A program made the position numbers and the translations under genes. The notes beneath the pieces are model-generated. The model was not told the DNA's origin. It saw nothing but the letters and a program-made list of their open reading frames with translations, and made no database searches. A DNA stretch of 64,000 nt from positions 66,370,437 through 66,434,436 of the forward strand of contig OX465584.1 in NCBI GenBank assembly GCA_950022655.1, given 5' to 3'. The stretch is from Alentia gelatinosa (Eukaryota > Annelida > Polychaeta > Phyllodocida > Polynoidae). Positions 10,661 through 20,935 of the stretch are shown piece after piece; position 1 is the first letter of the stretch, and every line of letters starts with the position of its first letter.

Positions 10661-11028
10661 TTAGTCACTAGTTTCTTATTTCAACTTTTATGCAAAAAGC
10701 CCAGCAGTCCGAGGTGAAAATCTCTGGAATATGTTAAGTCCTGAGCTTCAATCACTAGAAAGTGCAAAAACCTTCAGAAGAGCTGTGAAGGAAATATATA
10801 CTAATCATGAACTTAAATAGAAACATCACTATACATACGCATACATCACCATCTTCCCATCATGTAAATACTCACACCTGCTTGTATTATACTGTTGTAC
10901 TGAGTTGTACCGACCTGTTCAGTGATCTCGATGTAACACACTACTTAATCACCACATACCAGTGGAAGATCTGCCTGTGCAGAACTGGATGTCTTATTTG
11001 ACAAATAAAAAAAAAATAAAAAAAAAAC
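10661..11028 (+). pseudogene. LINE 3' end with RT C-terminal remnant
   Basis: Translation gives FNFYAKSPAVRGENLWNMLS, then PELQSLESAKTFRRAVKE, ending at TAG 10818. This matches the family signature VRGxxLWNxLSxE...FRRxV at the end of non-LTR reverse transcriptases. The 3' UTR holds GGAAGATCT (10964-10972) with stem TCTGC-CTGT-GCAGA, then AAATAAAAA and poly-A to 11028. It is 5' truncated and diverges from the minus-strand LINE at 10660. Confidence 0.78.
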
Positions 11029-11029
11029 T

Positions 11030-11700
11030 TGTATGCGGACACTCTCACACGTCGCACCACTCACTCCATCGCCATTGTAATTATTGACTTAAAACAGCCG
11101 ATGTTAATAATCACTGCTGGTCCATTAGGAGTGATAACAGAAATAATAAGTAACATGAATACATACTGCCGAGACAGCACATATTGGCAGATTCATGAAA
11201 TACAGGAGATTGCAATCAAGATATAAGAAGGAAGGAGAACAATTAAAATTCCCCAACTGATGATTTTATATGCACTTCATCGACAGAAATGTTGGAGTCT
11301 ACATTTTGTATTGTTTCCTAAAAGAACTATATATAAGAGAAACCTTTGTCTTCATATGGCAAACCATTCAGACATCACTAGTGTTCATTATAGAATTGCA
11401 TGATTTATACCTGCATATTTATATAAAACAAATCGAATCCAACTATAGATATTCAAACATAAGATAAGTTTTATAATGTTATATTATGATTAAACTACAT
11501 CTATTTCTGCTGTTGTGAGGTTGTAGTTAGTTGACCCCTGATATAGGATCTGGGATTCAATAACACCGCTACATTAGCATAAATCCCACATGGCTTTGTC
11601 AATCTAGTTTAAACATGATGTAACGTCTAGAGGCCCAGACTAACTAGGTGTAGACCTCAAGATGAAGGGAGTAAGAACTCAAACACAGATGTACTGGGTA
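11030..11700. other. Gene-free interval
   Basis: AT-rich DNA without recognised features. Short open frames here lack family motifs. Confidence 0.4.
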
Positions 11701-11972
11701 TTATCCTACCCCTAATAAAAAACGCCATAGGCTTAACATGGGATTTGTTTATTTCACGGGTGTGACATAAAGTGTTGTTTATGCCACTACTTTCTGATAC
11801 TGAAAAAATATGGAAACGGGGTAGGATAAAATCTAGATACCACTCATTTGAGTTTGAGCTTATTTATGCCACTCATTTTGTTGGCTCCGTAATGTGACTC
11901 GTCTTCGACTCGTGAAGTAATGGAGCCAACAAAGTGTATGGCATAAATAAACTCAGACTCAAACTCATGACG
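11701..11972 (+). mobile_element. Modular element M1: TTATCCTACCCC core plus foldback
   Basis: The core (11701-11829) begins TTATCCTACCCCTAATAAAA, contains CGCCATAGGCTTAACATG, and ends GGGGTAGGATAA. It is followed by a foldback (11846-11972) with arms TTGAGTTTGAGCTTATTTAT / ATAAATAAACTCAGACTCAA. The apex is GTC-TTC-GAC (11901-11909), i.e. GTCGAAGAC on the other strand. Homologous copies lie at 60048 and 61241. No protein is encoded. Confidence 0.85.
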
Positions 11973-11974
11973 TC

Positions 11975-12595
11975 TCTTGATACTACTATGAGTCAAGAAT
12001 TTAACTATCTAATCCAACATAAAACATCCACTTATATACACAGAGCAGGTGGCATCTGAGTTCAGGGTAAGCTTGTGAACTCTGTTCCGGTCTATCGCAC
12101 ATGCCAGCAGGGTCACTCATGTCACTCACAACTCAGGTGTCAGTATCATGTCAGAGCGCCCTGCCCCCATGTGGCCAGTCTGGGAACTAGAGTGATTGAT
12201 AATGAGGGAAAACATGCCATTCACTACATGGCTACCATACAGTCAACATCAAGACAGGGAGGGGCTGCTACAAAATGGGAGACTGTCTTAATGCAGTCAT
12301 TTTGGTACTAATAAATATGGACTATTTAGGTTACCAATCTCTTCGCTTAGGAACCAATATAATTGGTCACAATGGGGATGTATAGCCTGGAACTTTGTAA
12401 TGAAATACTTTTTATATAATATTCTGCGAACTGAGGTACGTCATAAGAGCTGGGATATTATAAAAGGAAATCATTTAACATCACATTTCATTTTGAACTT
12501 AAGGGCCAAGGTCAAAAAGACATAAGATGGACTTTTCTTATAAAAGGGAATTATTACCTTCAATAAATTTGTGCTCCAATGGCTATGGTATTATG
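11975..12595. other. Gene-free interval
   Basis: A plus-strand frame of 78 codons at 12075-12311 has no recognisable domain or codon-level support. No repeats are identified. Confidence 0.35.
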
Positions 12596-12596
12596 A

Positions 12597-12740
12597 GAAA
12601 ACGTAGTGACTGAGCCCGTATGGGTTACCGTTCGAGGTCATTTGATGCAAAAATACGGCCCGACGCCGCAGGCGGCAGGGCCATATTTTTTCATCAAATG
12701 GCCGAGAACGGCACCCATACGGGCTCAGTCACTACGTTTC
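12597..12740. repeat. Foldback with CGCC-GCA-GGCG apex
   Basis: The arms AACGTAGTGACTGAGCCCGT and ACGGGCTCAGTCACTACGTT mirror each other for about 65 bp. The apex at 12664-12674 is CGCCGCAGGCG, a GNA triloop closed by C-G pairs. No partner core with TTATCC ends was found next to it. Downstream sequence to 13060 is AT-rich and unrecognised. Confidence 0.88.
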
Positions 12741-13069
12741 ATTATTACTATACACCTCCAACTCATTTAAAATACCGTTTCATTAACTTTCTACTATTTT
12801 GTATTCTACTTATAAATAAAAATGAACATATTTATATGGTGATAATCTACACTCATTTATATTATTTGTTATGTCAAATTAGACATAGATAGTGACAGGG
12901 ATTATTCTCTTCAGTGGAAGGCACCTCATGTGTTGCAGGGTTTTCTTTGTCAACATGACACATGTGCTCGCTCGCTCGCTCATTTAATAATTCCTAAATT
13001 TCCCAACTCATGATAAATGAGTTGTTTGAGTTTCATTACTTTGACAGATGCCTTGTTTTGAATCTGAAA

Positions 13070-13200
13070 TATTGGCTGGTTCCCCCTGTTCTGAGTACAT
13101 ACCCTGAGAACAAGCGTATGACGTCACTAGGTTTGGGCAGAGATTAAGCCAGCGCTAGCGCTGCAAAAGATCTGGGGGAGAGTGCGGATATATAACATTC
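13070..13200 (-). repeat. Interspersed repeat shared with 47.76-47.86 kb
   Basis: The reverse complement of this segment contains CTCTCCCCCAGATCTTT, GCAGCG(C/A)CAGCGCTGG-like and TCTCTGCCCAAACC blocks. These are found in the same order at 47785-47855. The class is unknown. A CRE-like ATGACGTCAC at about 13117 lies within it. Confidence 0.55.
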
Positions 13201-13329
13201 ATTTGTATGAGGCGTGTGTATACAGTCATAGAGGATGTATACCTGCTTTAGTAGAAGACTCCTGCGCTTTTTTTACCAATCAAAAAATCACGCAATTTCC
13301 TTTGCAAATGTAGGGGTCAGGGTAGTCGA

Positions 13330-13681
13330 GCAGCGTTGTTTCACTTCACGCTAGATGGCGCGGGTGCCGATCCCTGCAGTGCGGTAAGGCCGGTGGACCC
13401 ATGGTATGCAAATGCCAGGGGTCACCCGCATTATGTAACTCAGTCACTATATAAGGCTGAGTCGACGGCGGGTTGACAGGACTACTCGCGGTGCCTCTCT
13501 ACAGAGTGAACGCTTGGAGCCTCATGTGTTGGTAAGGTTGCATTGAACACCTATTAACATTGAAGAGACCAGAATCTCTTCCCACGCTAGTTGGTGCCCC
13601 GAAGCACCAACATATTTTAACGGAAGTACCGAAATAAAGATTGGTATACTGAAACAGTCCGGAATCTGGTTTTGTCTTCAT
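13330..13681 (+). promoter_or_regulatory. Candidate solo LTR or promoter-bearing repeat
   Basis: A TATA box CTATATAAGG at 13447-13456 lies about 185 bp upstream of AATAAAG (13634), followed by a terminal ...GTCTTCA. This is the layout of a retroelement LTR (U3 TATA, R, poly-A signal, CA end). A hairpin TTGGTGC-CCCGAA-GCACCAA lies between them at about 13590-13610. No terminal TG with a matching target duplication could be fixed, so this may instead be a promoter. Downstream to 14100 is unrecognised. Confidence 0.35.
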
Positions 13682-14099
13682 AGTTAAGCTGTAGGTAGTA
13701 GATTCTGCATCTCCCTGCCCTTTCCAGTGGGTAAAGCCGAACCCACCTGTACTGGCACGGTAAGTACAGGGTAGCGACTGCGTCTCGGAACCTCTGGTAG
13801 GCTGTTGATCACGGAAAGTGGTAAGACACTTTCAGCGACTTGGGGATACGCTACACAAACACCGAGAATGATATGCCTTCCTGCAAGGTTCAAGTTTCCA
13901 GAAGAGAGTGATCCTTCATGTAAGATAGGGTAGGCATATCTAGTGTGTCTGTTGAATAGCAATGTTGCATGAGGAATGTTATTATCTTCAGTATGTTCCT
14001 CTTAATCATGTTATCTATTTCGTTTTAAGTAGAACTGTATATTGTAGTGGCATGAGGATCGAGTTGGTGCTATATCGCTTCTTTTTTTCTTTTTTTTTA

Positions 14100-14626
14100 T
14101 TAAAGGCATAGCGGACAATTTGGCTTGAGAATTAAAACCCATGTCAATTTCCTGAAAATTTAATAAGAGGATCTTCAAGTATTGTGGAACATATGTCTAG
14201 CTTAAAAATCGGGGGTCACCATGCTTGTTTTTGATTTATAGATCAGGATTATCATAATTTTATATAAGAATATATAGAAATTCTTAAAAGTATTTTTTCC
14301 AATAGTAAAACCCATGTCATTTTCCTCAAACTTTCAGGGAATATAGTACATATAGAGTACTACTTATTCAAGTTATAAAAATCATAGGTCACTGTCCTTG
14401 TTTTGAAAGAATTCAAGAAAACCATATTTTTCAGTACATTTTATGTGTAAATCAAGCAAATGTAAATTGGCCTATTTTACCGACTAAGATTTGATAAGCT
14501 GGACAAAATATTGGATTTACTCACGTATAATTAGAATGAATCCCTAGAAACCAGTTTTGACTAATAATTGACATCATTTAAGAATCACCAGGTGGCGCCA
14601 CTGTAAATTGCAGGATATGCCTTTAA
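14100..14626 (-). mobile_element. MITE family E, copy E2
   Basis: Bounded by TTAA (14100-14103 and 14623-14626). Ends TTAAAGGCATAGCGGACAAT and AAATTGCAGGATATGCCTTT; the inner right end carries GGTGGCGCCACTGT. It is in the opposite orientation to E1. Internal ACCCATGTCATTTT blocks are shared with other copies. Confidence 0.88.
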
Positions 14627-14841
14627 CATCTCCACATCTGATACATTATCAGTTCTTCCTGTTAGGATTAGTGGACAGAGGCCACAGAACAGTAGCAATC
14701 CCATGTAACTCAGCTCAGGTGATGAATGAACAAAATAATGTAATGTAGATGGGTTATTGCAGGGTGTAACAAAAAACAATAATTAACCATTTACAACTCA
14801 ACATAACGATTATATCCATCATCTAACACTACAGTATGTCT

Positions 14842-15352
14842 TTAAAGGCATATCGGACAATTTGGCGTGAAAATTAAAACCCATGTCATTTTTCTAAATA
14901 TTCAATACCATGATCTCTAAATATCTAAAATCGGGGGTCACCATGCTTGATTTTGATGCAGATATCAATATTATGATCATTTTATATTAGAATATATAGA
15001 GATTCTTAAAAAAGCTGTTTTTCACATGGCAAAACCCATGTCATTTTCCTAAAACTTTCACAGAATATAGTACATAAATAGTATTACCTATTTAGGTTTT
15101 TAAAATCATAGGTCACCGTTCTTGTTTTTGAAAAAAATTGAAGAAAACCAAATTTTTCACAACATTTCCTATGCAAATCAAGCAAATGAAAATGCACCTA
15201 TTTAACCTATTTGATTAGGTCAAACTAGATAAAACTCAAATTTTGCTCTTTTGAGTTTGGAATATGCCACAAATTACCAATTTCAATGGATAAATGAGAA
15301 TATTTAAAAATCACAAGGTGGCGTCACCGTAAATTGTAGGATATACCTTTAA
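14842..15352 (-). mobile_element. MITE family E, copy E3
   Basis: A 511-bp copy bounded by TTAA on both sides (14842-14845, 15349-15352), with ends AGGCATATCGGACAATTTG and AATTGTAGGATATACCT. It has the same orientation as E2, 215 bp away. It is one of the best-preserved copies for reading the family structure. Confidence 0.9.
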
Positions 15353-15354
15353 CT

Positions 15355-16420
15355 CATACATATAACTCTTACAATCAACTATCATAAGGTCATTTTTAAG
15401 TTTTTGTGGGCATAGGCAGACGTACACTTTTGCTGTGAATCTATATTTCCGGTTTTCCTTGGTTTTTGTTTTTAATTTTCTGGTATTGGCCCCAAGGAGG
15501 ATGGAACTAAAGAAGCCACCGTGACTTGTAGGAAATGCCTTCAAAAGTGTGCATTTATTTTCTAACAATGCCTCTCCCAGCTGAGCTGACATTTAAAAGG
15601 AACACCTTGATTCAAGATAGATTGTAGAAAAAGCTGATTCCGGCCGTGTAAACGTAGAACAAGACAGAACAAAAAGATACCCTTCCCAGTAAAGCAAGCT
15701 TTTCCTGGTAAGAGAATGATTCTTATCTAAAACAGACATATATCATCTTACTGCCGTAGACACAGCACTGCACTGACACAGAACAGCGGCTCCCAGTTAG
15801 ACGTAATACATGCTATAAAAGAGAATCTTGTGTAAAATCTGATGATATATCGGATTTCGTTATCTCTGGACGTTTTTTTTTATTCTGGGTCGGATGACAA
15901 CAGCTGTCTTCTGCTGGGGCTCCTTCTTCTTTCATATCCGATGTCGGCAGAAGAGAAAATTCATGTTGAGACGAACAAGACTTTACCTACACTGGCAACC
16001 AGAGCTACACAAAATTAGCTCCGGCACCATGGAGTTGTCCCATTACCTTAATTCCATATAAGGAATACAGTAGACTGAGTAGCCAATGACTGCATTCGCA
16101 GCAAACCCCGACCTTAACCCTGACCTCCTTACATGTAATTTTCTAGCGCCTTGGGATGGCTCTGCAGTCGAGAGTTAACCTCGAATCTTAGGGGCCACAA
16201 CCACCCTCCTGGGCCCCTTGCTCCTGTTTTTGTGGAATCGATAGCTATAATCGGATTGCAATTTTATTTTCATGATTATTCTAACGATCCAACTAAAAAA
16301 GCGTTACTCCAGTAATATCGGATCGTATCACTATATTCCCGCTGTATCGCTACTTTTTACAATGCGATTACCATACAACAATTCAGGGGCACATATTGAA
16401 TTTTAGATAATTTCTTAATA
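15355..16420. other. Gene-free interval
   Basis: I see no gene, RNA or TIR element. The phrase CTACACTGGCAACCAGAGCTACAC near 15990 (read as two short blocks) resembles text near 47740, hinting at a degraded repeat. Confidence 0.35.
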
Positions 16421-16421
16421 T

Positions 16422-16883
16422 TGTGGTGGTCGCCGCCTGTCTAGCAGGTTGGATGACCCCAATCCGGAACGCTAGTTCCAGGCAGGATCCCACCCTACGC
16501 ACTCACGTAGGTTGGTTCGGTTTTCGGTTAGTTTGCACAGACCTAATTACACACAACACAACAACGTCATTTAAAAAAAAGGGAGGTTTATTAATCACTT
16601 ACTTCCCGGAAAGATCTGGAAGATCTTCCCCACAAGTACAGTACCCTAGCACATGGGTGCTAGGTAACGCTGGATAGGCTAATCCAGAAGATTCGCCTAA
16701 CCACCAGGAAGGTTACGAGAACCCGCCTGCAAAGTGAGGGCCCAAGGGTCCGTTCCGTAGAAGAGACGCGCGAGGACAGCCTGTCGACCTACTGTGAACG
16801 CTGAGTATATATACTAAGCGTTACGTAATCCCGGTCTCCGCCGCGCCACTCTCGTGTGCGGCGTTGCCCGGAATCACTACACA
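16422..16883 (-). mobile_element. Candidate solo LTR (LTR retrotransposon), minus strand
   Basis: On the minus strand the block begins TGTGTAGTGATTCCGGGC and ends GGCGACCACCACA, giving TG...CA ends with a short TGTG inverted repeat. It contains a TATA-like AGTATATATACT (about 16818-16804) and, some 215 bp later, AATAAACC. That is the U3-R-U5 order. I found no clear target duplication, primer-binding site or polypurine tract beside it, so a solo LTR is the best reading. It could also be an unrelated promoter. Confidence 0.45.
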
Positions 16884-17416
16884 GTAAGGATCGGCATATC
16901 GCGCCACCTTCCGTGAAACAAACGAACATTGCTGGATTCCCATCCCACTACAATATATATGATTTTTAATATGATTTTTAATAATTTCCCCTTGCAACCG
17001 ACAGCGATGATCAAAACACCTGTTTGACTCCTTACAAGATTAGTACATACATTATCCAAAACCCTCCCTGTTTGTTCACAATTAACATATAGGATGGACA
17101 TTATTTCATGTATGTTTGATATAAGGCACATAGCTATTGAGATATGGAGCCATCCAAAACACCAGGTTGCGGGACAAATTATCAATGGAATTTATCTAAA
17201 ATATATTTGGGGGGCTTGCCACGGAGGAGTTTTAGCCTCGTCTCAATATCATCCATTGATTATAACAACTGACAATATAGTGGATGTCCAGTGACTACAG
17301 TGACGCTATCTTACAATTTCCTGGAGGATAATGGCAGAACTAGCAATCACTCTGTGTCCTATAGGATGGTCTGAAGACAAACCTCGGACCTTTGGGGTAT
17401 GTCGCTTAAAAACACC
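16884..17416. other. Gene-free interval
   Basis: No recognised coding, RNA or repeat feature. Confidence 0.35.
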
Positions 17417-17700
17417 TAGGACCTGTTTCACTAGTTTTCTGACAAAAGTGTTAGACAGACATTAAAAAGCGGCACAAACAGTGCAAGCGAGAACGGACAA
17501 AACGAAGTCACGTTTCATAATGCATCTCACATCTATTGTTGAATGTTGTGTCACAATGTCGGTGTTGTGAACAGTGACACTACAGCACCACTTGTGCCAG
17601 CACTACTTGTGTTTTCACGAAACTAGTCAACCCCAATCTGTCTGTACGGTGTCACAGATGCCATCTAGACATATTACGAAACTAGTGAAACAGGCCCCAG
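17417..17700. mobile_element. MITE family I, copy I1
   Basis: Terminal repeats CTAGGACCTGTTTCACTAGT and ACTAGTGAAACAGGCCCCAG. Internal landmarks are GACAAAAGTGTTAGACAGAC at the left and TGTCACAGATGCCATCTAGA at the right. Related copies lie at 33868, 40112, 49862, 51100 and 51394. Confidence 0.85.
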
Positions 17701-17954
17701 GTTGTCTCCTTCCAAGTTTAGTGATACATTATGCCCTTGTTTGTTCAATATACATGTGTAGGATGACCATGGTCACTGCTACTTTTTGTCTGTTCACTAT
17801 ATACAAACAGGATGGATATTTCATCTCGTTTGTTTAAGATAGGATGGTCATTGTCAAAGGTCATTGCCATTTGGTGGTGCTGCCCAGTACACAGTGTGCC
17901 ATCTACAGGTGCTTTAAATTGACCCTCTCCATACCGCTACCTGGAACCGAGCTA

Positions 17955-18395
17955 CTCCCTTAACCCTTTCTGGCAGGGCAATGCCATATGGCATTCCCCT
18001 GGCCATGGCAGGACAATGCCATATGGCATTCCCCTGGCCAGGGCCGGACAATGCCATATGGCATTCCCATATGGAATTGATGAACCACTCTGTATTTGTT
18101 CCTTTGTAACTTTTTGAAAAATTATCGCAGAATCATAAAAATTATATGAGATATTATGCTAAATGTTGCAAGTATGTCTTTGAAATATCGGAAAGTTCTG
18201 ATGAAAAATACAGATTTCCTTGAAATTCTAAATTTGTAATTTATCTTAATAATATTGACTACAAAAGCCGGCCCTACAAAGGCCACAATTCGGTCTGGTG
18301 CCTGCTGTAGTATGGGTACATGGTGAATTATGTGTGGCTCTTGAAGGGTTAAGGACGGGTGCTGGTGGCAGTTTGTTCCCCTAGAGGACCGGCAC
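17955..18395. mobile_element. Repeat family R, copy R1, with 33-bp units of palindrome AATGCCATATGGCATT
   Basis: Framed by TTAACCCTTTCTGGCAGG on one side and AGGGTTAAGGACGGGTGCTGG on the other. Between them are about three tandem units each containing the perfect palindrome AATGCCATATGGCATT (17981-18070). Copies R2 and R3 have the same frame but different palindromes in this slot. Confidence 0.65.
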
Positions 18396-18599
18396 ATTTA
18401 AAAAAAAAAAATTTATCGCTTTTATTAGGGTTCAATGCATTACAATAGTGCACGGGCTCGGCATGGCCGCTCTTCCACCCAGTCCCTCAGGTTTGTTGGT
18501 ATCTAGTTAGCGGACATGACTCACATATTGTTTTTGCTACACTCCTCAATCAGTTAATTCATGATATGTTCAAGGAATGGTTAAAATCATCATCATTAA

Positions 18600-19170
18600 T
18601 AATATCATAATTAAAAATTGTAATTACGTAATACAACATATATAATCATAAATATTTTGTTTCTTTTGAAAAAAAATACTAAAGATGATGCCTACATTTT
18701 GTGAAGATTTCATGAAAATTGCTAATATAGAAAGACATGGTTAGTGTGTCTGAATGGAATCTGTTCAGAGATATTTTGGTCAGAAATACGCACCGAATTC
18801 GAAGAATGAGGTTAGTATTTCTGACCAAAATATCGAGGAACAGATGGAATTCAGACACACTCACTATGTCTTTTTATTATCATATACCTAAAAATCATTA
18901 AGAATGCCATTCTAAAACTCACTAAATAGAAGAATGAGTGGTCACGTGGTACAGAGGGTAGTATTATATATATTACGCCACAGTGTGGACGGATGAAATC
19001 TTTTCTCCTATCGCGTAAGAGTGATACATTCATGCACTGGTGTATAATAATATATTTTTTTGTATTCTAGCAGCACTGGTTTTTCTATGATGCTGCCATT
19101 TGGTAGCATCGGTATTTCTATGGTGCTGCCAAATGGCAGCAGCGGTCGTGAAAGGGTTAAGACGATTTCC
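18600..19170. mobile_element. Repeat family R, copy R2, interrupted by a foldback
   Basis: Shares ATCATAAATATTTTGTTTCT and GAAGATTTCATGAA with R3 (52735-52810). It carries its own short palindromes, GATGCTGCCATTTGGTAGCATC and GGTGCTGCCAAATGGCAGCAG-type units (quoted here in two parts), at 19085-19145. It ends with AAAGGGTTAAG at about 19153. The foldback 18731-18872 is inserted in it. Confidence 0.55.
18731..18872. repeat. Foldback with ATTC-GAA-GAAT apex
   Basis: Left arm TTAGTGTGTCTGAATGGAAT; right arm ATGGAATTCAGACACACTCA. The arms continue through GATATTTTGGTCAGAAATAC. The apex at 18797-18807 is ATTCGAAGAAT, a GNA triloop mini-hairpin. A degraded half-copy lies at 54905-55000. Confidence 0.88.
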
Positions 19171-19311
19171 TGGAGCCACTTACTATGCGGAGAGTGAAGT
19201 TCTCTGAACATAACTCACTTACACATCATAGAGACCGATGAGAGTAGGCTCAGAAAACAAGGCCTCACAATGACTCGGTGTCCGACCACCATTCAGCTGA
19301 CTGCACCCTAA

Positions 19312-19608
19312 AGCCCGATGCCCATCTACCGATTTCGGAACATTCATGTACCTTTGTCGGCGACAAACGGACGGTAATTTGGCTCACCTAAGCCAGTCGG
19401 CCGCAGTCGGTAGATCTAGGACAGCTAGGCAAGTGTCAGCCAACGATTAGTAGACCGATTTGCTTAGGACTAATATCCACCACCCCATCTCCTCAATGTC
19501 TGCCGGTCGAGAGGAGGGTTACATAATTTGCCTGCGACAAGTTCACCGACTCCTTTACAATTTGGAAACTAATCGCTCAACCCTGAATCGGTAGATAGGC
19601 ATCAGGCT
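19312..19608. mobile_element. MITE family H, copy H1 (TAA target)
   Basis: Ends AGCCCGATGCCCATCTACCG and GGTAGATAGGCATCAGGCT, with TAA at 19309-19311 and 19609-19611. The interior repeats CGGCGACAAA, CCGACTCC and TCGGTAGAT motifs. It abuts H2, sharing one TAA. Confidence 0.9.
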
Positions 19609-19611
19609 TAA

Positions 19612-19974
19612 AGCCCGATGCCGATCTACCGATTAAGGGTTAAAAAATTATTTCGCAAATCGTATAGGAGTCGGTGAACTTGTCACAGGCAAATTACGTA
19701 ACCCAATCAAGCCCCATTAACGAATGTTCCGTTGTCGGCGACTAGATTTATGTTGATAAACTTTTTGTCACCGATTTTGAAACATAGAAACCACAACTTG
19801 TCGGCGACAAAAGGATTTCTGAAGGAGGTGGTTCAGTAATTGTTGACTTACCCTTGCCTAGCTGTCCTACATCTACCGACTAAGACCAACTCCGTTAGGA
19901 TGCCTTGGCTGAGACAAATTACTCCCCGTTTGTCGCCGACAAAGGTACATAAATCGGTAGATTGGCATTGGGCT
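19612..19974. mobile_element. MITE family H, copy H2, abutting H1
   Basis: Starts AGCCCGATGCCGATCTACCG immediately after the TAA shared with H1. It ends CGGTAGATTGGCATTGGGCT before TAA (19975-19977). Parts of the interior are in the opposite order to H1, so the pair is roughly head to head. Confidence 0.9.
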
Positions 19975-20029
19975 TAAAGATTGCTTCTCTTTTTTTAGTC
20001 TTTATTCAAAGTTGTTATTGTTCGATTCC

Positions 20030-20290
20030 ACATTGAAGTTTCCGTATGCCACGCCGATTGGCATGTGGAGTTTTATATGCCATTAGTGGCATACAGAAAT
20101 GTATGATGTATTATTCCAAAATCGAGGAGTTGGGGTGGGATAAAATCAAAACCTGATTCGTTTTAATCTTGGCTACCGCATGCCACTCCTGCAGTTTTGG
20201 CTTCGGACTTCACTCGGCTTCGCCTCATGAAATCACTATGCCAAACTCCAGTCGTGGCATACAGTGGCCAAGATTGAAACTCATCCAGTT
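20030..20290 (+). mobile_element. Modular element M4: core plus foldback
   Basis: Core remnant 20030-20148 contains ATGCCACGCCGATTGGCATG and ends GGGGTGGGATAA; its left TTATCC end is missing. The foldback 20152-20290 has arms TTTTAATCTTGGCTACCGCA and the inverted CATACAGTGGCCAAGATTGA. The apex GGC-TTC-GCC is at 20216-20224. Same family as M5 and M6. Confidence 0.8.
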
Positions 20291-20323
20291 TTACGATAGT
20301 ACATTTTCTATGTAATTATATAG

Positions 20324-20463
20324 AACGTCCTGACCATTCTGTACAATTCACAGAACGAGATGGTAATTTACGGTTTATACGGATCGAGGTGTTTACGCCA
20401 AGTTCCGTACAAACGGTAAATTATCATCGAGTTCTGTGAATTGTACAGCATTGTTGGACGTTA
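20324..20463. repeat. Foldback without a GNA apex
   Basis: Arms ATTCTGTACAATTCACAGAA and TTCTGTGAATTGTACAGCA are mirrored for about 60 bp, with apex text GATCGAGGTGTTTACGCC. No adjacent TTATCC core is seen. It abuts element N1. Confidence 0.8.
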
Positions 20464-20655
20464 TATATTTACTATATACCCGAAATCCTTCATTTCATTT
20501 AGCTTAACAAACAATATCTTAATAAACGTGTATGGCAAGGTGGTCCGTATTTTAGTATACGGACCAGTGGTCCGTACAGTATTTTTACATTATATGACGA
20601 AACGGTGCATATTTACAGTATATACGGCATGGGTATATAGTAAATGCTGATACGC
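20464..20655. mobile_element. Small TIR element N, copy N1
   Basis: Terminal TTTACTATATACCC and GGGTATATAGTAAA are inverted repeats. Internal ACCAGTGGTCCGTACAGTA and TTTACAGTATATACGGCATG are shared with N2 at 46139-46322. About 190 bp; no coding capacity. Confidence 0.75.
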
Positions 20656-20664
20656 ACCAAGCGA

Positions 20665-20935
20665 TGCAGTGGTGTTTCTGAGAAAAGCAGGCCGAGTGGT
20701 GCAGTCCCTGTTCGAATTGTAAAAATTTTCTCACAAACGATTTGATCATGAACAAATGACGAAATTTGGTACACATGTATCACATGCATATAGAATTCTC
20801 TGTCCAAAATACATTTTAATTTGAATGAGAATTAGTGCAAGGAAAACGAGTTTGCATCGGCTACGACACCTTTAAAGGCGTCTTCCGGGACGACAAATGG
20901 ACGACAAAATGGACGACATTTTCAGAATGAACGAT
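20665..20935 (-). repeat. Interspersed repeat O, copy O1
   Basis: Inverted homolog of 56462-56730. Shared strings include GGCCGAGTGGTGCAGT, AATTTGGTACACA, CAAAATAYATTTTAATTTGA and GTCTTCCGGGACGA. The first block resembles a tRNA A box, but the spacing to a B-box-like GTTCGAATT is too short for a normal pol III promoter. Confidence 0.7.

Noticed and set aside
13684..13962. 92-codon minus-strand frame
   Set aside because: Composition is acceptable but I see no motif, no conserved start context and no neighbouring exon; left unannotated.
20685..20722. GGCCGAGTGG plus GTTCGAATT as pol III promoter boxes of a SINE in repeat O
   Set aside because: Boxes are only about 20 bp apart in O1, and the O2 B box has two mismatches; no A-rich or T-terminated tail. 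Kept only as a repeat.
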